Positions 32,074 to 37,257 of a stretch of 37,257 bases of DNA are shown one piece after another. The notes under the pieces were generated by a model, which did not search any database, was not told the origin of the DNA, and was given only the letters and a program-made list of their open reading frames with translations. The translations under genes and the position numbers were made by a program. Source of the DNA: Dehalococcoidia bacterium (GTDB taxonomy: Bacteria; Chloroflexota; Dehalococcoidia; Lucifugimonadales; UBA3495); the NCBI GenBank assembly GCA_021295965.1, contig JAGWBI010000014.1:1-37257 (forward strand), given 5' to 3'. Each line of letters begins with the position of its first letter. The stretch's first letter is position 1.

Positions 32074-33075
32074 ATGGAAGTAGGACTTTACATACGGGAC
32101 TACATGGACGACCCGGACCGACCCATGTACCAGCAGGTGGAAGAAGCCGCCGAGGTATGCCGGCGCGCCGAATCGCTGGGGTTTTCGGTCATCTACATGC
32201 CCCAACATTACATAGCCCATCCCACGGTCTGGATGCAGCCCATGCAGACTCTGGCCCGGCTGGCGCCCGATGCCGAGGGCTTGCAGCTTCTGACGGGCAT
32301 CCTGTTGCTCCCGTACCACAACCCGGTGGACATGGCTGAGCAAGCGGTCACGCTGGACCACATCAGCAACGGGCGGTTCGTTCTCGGGGTGGGATTGGGC
32401 TACCGGGTGGCGGAGCTTGCGGCGTTCGGAACCAATCGGAGAGACCGGGTGAGCCGGTTCGAAGAGTCGATTGAGCTGATGAAGCTGCTGTGGAGTGGAG
32501 AGGAGGTGAATTTCGATGGACAGCACTGGCAGGTGCATGACGCCCGGTTGGCCCTGACACCCGCGCAGAAGCCGCATCCCCCGATCTGGATTGCGGCCCA
32601 GAGTCGGGGCGCGGTCCGCCGGGCTACAGCGTTGGGCGACCGGGTGATCCTCGGCCCGCAACCGGGATGGAAGGACATCGCCGTCCTGACCCGGCAGTAC
32701 AAGGAAGCCCTCGACGAACTGGGTAAGGACCCTGCCGGTCGCATCGGCGCCCACCGCTCCATCGCCATAGCCCAAGACCGTGAAACGGCATTTTCCGAGG
32801 CGCGCGAAATGGCCGCCAAAAAAGCCGGAATGTACGGCGCTTTCAACATGCAGGAACGCACCACCGTTGATTTCGGACTGGGAGGGCAGCGTGAATTGCA
32901 AGACTGGGCAGTGGCCGGCAGCCCCCAGGACTGCGCTGAAATCATCAACCGCTGCCAAGAAGAGGACGGCCTGGACTATGTTGGGCTGGCCAGCCTGAAT
33001 TTGCCCAGCGAGTTTTCCGCCAGGCTGGACTACCTACAGCTCATTTCCGAAGAACTGCTCCCGCATTTGCAATGA
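32074..33075 (+). CDS. LLM-class flavin-dependent oxidoreductase (luciferase-like), copy 3
   Basis: The ATG at 32074 follows GGAGAGCC; the frame is open upstream to 31900 within the VOC gene, which I reject. The 333-residue TIM-barrel protein shows LGFSVIYMPQHY near 35-46, LLTGILLLPYHNPVDMAEQAVTLDHISNGR near 72-101, FVLGVGLGYR near 102-111 and QKPHPPIWIAAQSRGAVRRA near 162-181. The layout matches luciferase-like/F420- or FMN-dependent oxidoreductases, and differs from the other two in the window. It is probably in one operon with the VOC gene. Function beyond flavin-dependent oxidation is not readable. Confidence 0.9.
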   Translation: MEVGLYIRDYMDDPDRPMYQQVEEAAEVCRRAESLGFSVIYMPQHYIAHPTVWMQPMQTLARLAPDAEGLQLLTGILLLPYHNPVDMAEQAVTLDHISNGRFVLGVGLGYRVAELAAFGTNRRDRVSRFEESIELMKLLWSGEEVNFDGQHWQVHDARLALTPAQKPHPPIWIAAQSRGAVRRATALGDRVILGPQPGWKDIAVLTRQYKEALDELGKDPAGRIGAHRSIAIAQDRETAFSEAREMAAKKAGMYGAFNMQERTTVDFGLGGQRELQDWAVAGSPQDCAEIINRCQEEDGLDYVGLASLNLPSEFSARLDYLQLISEELLPHLQ

Positions 33076-33242
33076 TGGCCAGCGGAGGCTCTTTTTGGTG
33101 GTTCCGTCAGCACCCGCCGGCAACGGGTCGTCCGGGACCCGCAAACCGTGTGTGCCGCGCAACCTGAATTACGCTGATGCGGACGAAGTTTCGTGGCGAC
33201 AACGTATCGCCGGCGGCGATAGCAGAATGGCGTCGGTATCCC

Positions 33243-33272
33243 TTGACAAAATATCGGCACAAACCGCAGAAT
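33243..33272 (+). promoter_or_regulatory. Sigma-70-like promoter for the ferredoxin gene
   Basis: A perfect TTGACA (33243-33248) lies 18 nt before CAGAAT (33267-33272, four of six matches). Transcription would begin near 33279 and give a leader of about 85 nt. The rest of the 33076-33362 gap shows no supported gene. Confidence 0.4.
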
Positions 33273-33362
33273 ACGCGCTATTAACGGGCACTTTCCGGGC
33301 CATGCTGGTCTCTGCGCCGACGTACTAATGACCGCGATTTCGCCCGTGGCCGAGGTAATCTG

Positions 33363-33608
33363 ATGGCATTCGTGATTACACAACCCTGTGAGGGAGTGAA
33401 GGACGCCTCGTGCGTTGAAGTTTGCCCCGTGGATTGCATCCATTCCGACGACGACGCGCCGATGTACTACATCAATCCCGACGATTGCATTGACTGCGCC
33501 TATTGCGTCGCCGTCTGCCCTGTTTCGGCGATATTTGACGAGTTCACCGTGCCGGCCAACCAGCGCGAATACGTCCGCATCAATCGGCTCTACTTCTCGT
33601 CCCGTTAG
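33363..33608 (+). CDS. Seven-iron ferredoxin ([3Fe-4S][4Fe-4S])
   Basis: The 81-residue protein resembles the N-terminal part of Azotobacter-type ferredoxin I. C9-x7-C17-x3-C21-P and C42-x2-C45-x2-C48-x3-C52-P are present, with an additional C25. The residue equivalent to the fourth Cys of the first cluster (residue 12 here) is Val, so the first cluster should be [3Fe-4S] and the second [4Fe-4S]. It lacks the roughly 25-residue C-terminal extension of FdI. It carries one electron at low potential; a nearby flavin monooxygenase or the broken electron chain of the Rieske protein could use it. A TTGACA promoter is upstream, and an ornithine-cyclodeaminase-family gene follows after 26 nt. Confidence 0.92.
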   Translation: MAFVITQPCEGVKDASCVEVCPVDCIHSDDDAPMYYINPDDCIDCAYCVAVCPVSAIFDEFTVPANQREYVRINRLYFSSR

Positions 33609-33634
33609 ATTCCGCACTCGCGTCCTCTGCCAAG

Positions 33635-34588
33635 ATGGCCCGTTTCCTCACCGACGCCGATGTTAACCGATGCGTCGGTTTGCCGGATATGGCGCCGGCC
33701 ATCGAAGAGATGCTGACCAACTATGGTCGCGGCAATGCGATTAACCTGACCCGACGTAAAGTTGCCACGCCCGGCGGATACCTGGCCGTGATGGGCGGCG
33801 CCTTGCTCTACGGCGACGTCCTTGGGGTAAAGACCTTCACCCATACCGAGAACGGCTATTCCTTCCAGGTTAGCCTGTACGACGCCGCATCGGGACGCCT
33901 CCTGCTCTACACCCAGGCCAATCGATTGGGTCAACTCCGGACCGGCGCCACCACCGCCGTCGCCATCAAGCACCTGTCCAATCCCGACGTTCCTCGTTTG
34001 GGCGTAATTGGCACGGGTAATCAGGCCGGCGACCAATTGCGAGCCGCCTGCGCCGTGCGCGAGGTTGGTGAGATATGCGCGTACAGCAGGAACGCCGACA
34101 ACCGACGCGCCTTCGCCGACCGTATGGCCGCCGAGCTGGGGCGTCCGGTCATCGCGGCGGCCAGCAATCGAGACGCCGTAGCCGGCTGCTCCATTGTCAT
34201 CGGTATCGCGTCCGCCCAGACGCCCGTCGTCATGGGCGAATGGCTGGACAGCGGAGCGACGGTTATCGGAGCCGGGCCGACCAGCCCACGCCACCAGGAG
34301 GTGGACGCCGGCGTCCTGACCCGGGCCGACCGGAAGTTCGTCGATTCGCTGGATCAGGCTCCCCTGGAATGTGGCGACATCGCCGCCGCCGTGGATCAAG
34401 GTCTGGTTCAGTGGAGCCAGTTCCTGGAACTGCGTCACGTGGTGGCCGGAGCCGTGCCAGGTCGAACCGACCCTGATGAAGTAGTCTATTGCAAGCTGAT
34501 GGGAACCGGCGTTGCCGACGTGGCGGCGGCGAGGCTGGTGTGGGAGCGAGCCGAGGAATTGGGCATCGGCGTAGAAATGGATTTTTAG
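33635..34588 (+). CDS. Ornithine cyclodeaminase / mu-crystallin family protein
   Basis: The 317-residue protein has the family's order of motifs: LGVKTF near residues 63-68 (Lys of the active site), RTGATTAVAIKHL near 107-119, a dinucleotide loop GVIGTGNQAGDQLRA near 128-142 and GAGPTSPRHQEVDAGVL near 211-227 (GxxxPxxxEvd, with the conserved Asp). Members deaminate ornithine, reduce ketimines or bind thyroid hormone (mu-crystallin); closely related reductases act on imines of alanine, lysine or pyrroline rings. The Asp in REVDAGVL and the Lys support a catalytic member. No membrane or signal segment. Its stop codon TAG lies in a palindromic repeat shared with the convergent carB gene. Confidence 0.9.
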   Translation: MARFLTDADVNRCVGLPDMAPAIEEMLTNYGRGNAINLTRRKVATPGGYLAVMGGALLYGDVLGVKTFTHTENGYSFQVSLYDAASGRLLLYTQANRLGQLRTGATTAVAIKHLSNPDVPRLGVIGTGNQAGDQLRAACAVREVGEICAYSRNADNRRAFADRMAAELGRPVIAAASNRDAVAGCSIVIGIASAQTPVVMGEWLDSGATVIGAGPTSPRHQEVDAGVLTRADRKFVDSLDQAPLECGDIAAAVDQGLVQWSQFLELRHVVAGAVPGRTDPDEVVYCKLMGTGVADVAAARLVWERAEELGIGVEMDF

Positions 34589-34607
34589 GGGCGAATGATT
34601 ATTCGCC
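34586..34607. repeat. Partial GTAGGGGCGAAT palindrome spanning both stop codons
   Basis: TAGGGGCGAATGATTATTCGCC keeps most of one arm and part of the other of the 28-bp repeat at 7828 and 28687. The TAG of the ornithine-cyclodeaminase gene is 34586-34588 and the TAA of carB is at 34599-34601, read on the minus strand inside the GGCGAATAATC part. The element thus ends two convergent reading frames 10 nt apart and encodes the last two residues of carB. Confidence 0.75.
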
Positions 34608-37257
34608 GCTGCTGGTCATCGCAAGATACTCGTCCGTGGTCAGCACGCTGAAATTGTCCAGGCCGGTGAGCATGCTCTCCATGGCGGCGCGGGCCGTGTC
34701 CAGCGACGTGAAGCACGGTATCCGGCGTTCCACCGCAGCCCGGCGGATGTAGAAGCCGTCCCGCATCACCGACGAATCGCCGGACAGGGTGTTGACCACG
34801 GCGCCCACCGTGCCGTCGTTGATGACGTCCAAAACGTCCGGAGATCCCTCGCCGATGCGTTTGGTGATGGTGGTGACGGGCAGGTCCATGGCCGTGATCA
34901 TCGCCGCCGTGCCCTCGGTGGCGTAGAGCCGACAGCCGGCGGCGGCCAACCCTCGGACCAGCGGGAGCGAGTCGGCCTTGTTCTGGTCCGAGATGCTCAA
35001 CAGCACGCCCATCCCGGGGGACAGGTTGATGCTGGCCGCCTGCAGCGCCTTGGTCAACGCCCCGGTGAAGTCCCGGTCAATGCCCATAACCTCGCCGGTG
35101 GATTTCATCTCCGGCCCCATGTACCAGTCCACTCCAACCAGTTTGGACATGGAGAACACCGGCGCTTTGATGCCGACCAGCTTCTGACGAGGCCACAGAC
35201 CGCCCTCGTAACCCATATCCTTCAACTTGGTCTCCAGCATCACCCGGGTGGCCAAGTTGGCTACCGGGACTCCGGTTACCTTGGAGATGAAGGGTATGGT
35301 GCGGCTGCCCCGTGGGTTCACCTCCAGCACGTACACGGTGGTCTCTTCATCCCCATCGATAGGGCGTACGCTTGGGCTTCGATACGCGCTGCCCCCCTGC
35401 AGCACGAACTGAATGTTCATTAACCCACGCACTCCCAGGGCCAGACCGATGCGGGTGGTGTAATCCACCAGCGTATCGACCTCGGCTTCGGTCAGGTTCA
35501 AGCCCGGATAGATGGCCATGGAGTCGCCGCTGTGCACGCCGGCGCGCTCCACGTGCTCCATGATGCCGGGGATCAGCACCCGTTCGCCGTCGCAGATGGC
35601 GTCCACCTCGCACTCGCGCCCCTCCATGTAGTGGTCCACCAGCACCTCGCGCTCCGGCGTGACCTCGGTGGCGATGGTCAGATAGCGGATCAGTTCCGTG
35701 GCATTGCGCACGATTTCCATGGCCCGCCCGCCCAGCACGTAGCTGGGACGAACGACCACCGGGTAGCCGATGCGCTGGGCCACGGTCAGGGCCTGGTCCA
35801 CCGACTGCACCGTACCCCCGGGCGGCTGCGGGATGCCCAAATCCACCAGGAACCGCTCGAACTTCTGCCGGTCGCTGGCGATGTCGATGGCCTCGGCGCT
35901 GGAACCCAGGATGGGCAGCCCGACAGCGGCCAGGGACTGGGACAGGTTGATCGCAGTCTGGCCGCCGAACTGCACCAGGCTGGGCGGCGGGTTGTCGTCC
36001 ACCGTCTCGTTGTCGATGATGTCGCGGACGGCCTCCTCGTCCAACGCCTCGAAATACAGGCGGTCGCTGGTGTCAAAGTCGGTGGATACGGTTTCGGGAT
36101 TGGAGTTGATCATGATGCTGGCCACGCCGGCCTGGGAGAGCGCCCAGGCGGCGTGTACGCTGCAATAATCGAACTCGATGCCCTGCCCAATGCGAATGGG
36201 ACCGCTGCCGATGACGATGGCCTTGGGGCCGGGCAACGGCGGCGCTTCGTTCTCCGTGTCGTAGGCACTGTAGTAGTAGGGTGTCGCGGCCTCAAACTCG
36301 GCGGCGCAGGTGTCCACCATCTTGAACACGGGCTTGATGTCGTGGCGCAACCGCAACTGGCGCACCTGCTCGGGCAAAAGGCCGGACAGGGTGGCGATTT
36401 CCACATCGGAAAATCCCAGCCGCTTGGATGCCAGCAGCACCGCCGGCGTCAGCGGATTGCCCAGCAAGCGGCGTTCCTGGTCAACGATGCGCTCTAGCGC
36501 GGCGATGAACCAGGGATCGATGCTGGTGCGCGCCACCAGTTGGTCGCGGGTTACTCCTCGGCGCAGGGCGGCCGACAGCGCCCAGAGCCGAAGGTCGTTG
36601 GGATGAAGGGGCAGCGCGTCCAGCAGAGCCTGATGATCTCTCCCGAAGTTGAACCCGCGCCATTCCTGGCCTTCCCAAAGCAGCGAGGAGTTGGGCTGCT
36701 CCAGCGCGCGGATGGCTTTTTGCAGGGCAGCCTCGAAGCTGCGGTCAATGGCCATGACCTCGCCGGTGGCCTTCATCTGCGTCGTAACTTGCCGGTCGCC
36801 GTCGGGGAACTTGTCGAAGGGCCACCGAGGGATTTTCACCACGCAATAGTCCAGGGCCGGCTCGAAGGCGGCGCCGGTCGTGCCGGTGACCGCGTTGGGG
36901 ATTTCGTCGAGGCATCTTGGCGGAGACGCGGGCGATGGGATAGCCGGTGGCCTTGCTGGCCAGAGCGGACGACCGGCTGACCCTGGGGTTCACCTCGATC
37001 ACGTAGTATTCCGACTCGGCCTGCTCCGCCCAAGACGGACTGGGTCGGTTCCTCATGGCGTCGGGATGGGGCCGCAGCGCGAGCTGGATATTGCAGCCCC
37101 CCTCGATGCCCAGACCGCGAATGATGTTCAGGCTCGCGGTGCGGAGCAACTGGTACTCTTTGTCCGTCAGCGTCTGGCTGGGCGCAACCACGATGCTGTC
37201 CCCGGTGTGCGCTCCCATGGGATCCAGGTTCTCCATGTTGCACACGGTGATGCAGTT
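34599..37257 (-). pseudogene. carB: Carbamoyl-phosphate synthase large chain, frameshifted and 5'-truncated
   Basis: The minus strand shows CarB from ATP-grasp domain 1 to the C-terminus; the N-terminal quarter or so is outside the window. From the right edge the frame reads [20 protein letters not shown] and [20 protein letters not shown] to SAKM at 36913, then shifts. The sequence resumes in another frame as [13 protein letters not shown]...[15 protein letters not shown] and continues to the end, with PGPKAIVIGSGPIRIGQGIEFDYC, the second ATP-grasp domain (EVNPRGSRTIPF) and the MGS-like allosteric domain. Other CarB proteins have about six residues (LAVGYT-like) between SAK and LDE; here only 4 nt remain, a net loss of 14 nt, near 36912-36915. 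Synthesises carbamoyl phosphate for arginine and pyrimidines and is normally essential, so the shift may be an assembly error rather than decay. No other stop is seen. Confidence 0.85.

Noticed and set aside
33030-33617. 195-codon minus-strand frame between the luciferase-like and ferredoxin genes
   Set aside because: It covers the ferredoxin on the wrong strand and is Arg- and Cys-rich without motifs.
1-37257. CRISPR array or prophage
   Set aside because: No regularly spaced direct repeats, integrase, transposase or phage structural genes were seen; the repeats present are palindromic intergenic elements.

Overview
The window is high-GC bacterial DNA with short intergenic gaps, frequent strand switches and many one- to three-gene transcription units. 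It carries three flavin-dependent luciferase-like monooxygenases, several amidohydrolases and alpha/beta hydrolases, two SMP-30/gluconolactonase proteins, and a dense set of dispersed palindromic intergenic repeats. This mix fits a free-living Chloroflexota of the Dehalococcoidia/SAR202 type, a group known for expanded flavin monooxygenase and amidohydrolase families. That placement is inference (about 60% sure); there is no rRNA or other phylogenetic marker except a partial carB. I see no tRNA, rRNA, CRISPR array or transposase.

Layout. 1-1526 (minus): an iodothyronine-deiodinase-like gene with an in-frame TGA exactly at the family's selenocysteine position, followed with 8 bp overlap by an SMP-30/gluconolactonase that runs off the left edge. 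1737-3719: an ABC-F ATPase. 3859-7230 (minus): a beta-helix protein, an Ig-like-domain protein and a beta-propeller protein, the last two overlapping by 4 bp. 7388-7756: a soluble Rieske protein. 7869-11504 (minus): a D-aminoacylase-like amidohydrolase, an NHL-repeat propeller and a COG3618-type amidohydrolase. 11652-14882 (plus): a metallo-beta-lactamase-fold hydrolase, a luciferase-like monooxygenase and a Gfo/Idh/MocA dehydrogenase. 14893-17705 (minus): gamma-glutamyltransferase, a small unknown protein and a zinc-ribbon protein. 18348-22769 (plus): amidase, DUF1989 (urea carboxylase-associated) protein, NAD-dependent epimerase and a second luciferase-like enzyme. 23076-26315 (plus): a secreted protein of three fibronectin-III-like repeats, the second SMP-30 and a PuuE-like deacetylase. 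26447-28546 (minus): a DAO-family FAD oxidase and an alpha/beta hydrolase. 28845-34588 (plus): a large alpha/beta hydrolase, an HNH nuclease with two C-terminal membrane helices, a VOC protein with the third luciferase-like enzyme, a seven-iron ferredoxin and an ornithine-cyclodeaminase-family protein. 34599-37257 (minus): carB, broken by a frameshift.

Together the genes look like a catabolic island for small organic molecules: flavin and Rieske/ferredoxin redox chemistry, lactone and ester hydrolysis, amide, ureide and N-acyl amino acid cleavage, and amine oxidation. The individual substrates cannot be read from the sequence.

The strongest unusual signal is the selenocysteine deiodinase homologue with a SECIS-like hairpin starting 10 nt after the TGA. 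Next are the HNH-two-helix membrane protein, a palindromic repeat that supplies the stop codons of two convergent genes, and the frameshift in carB.
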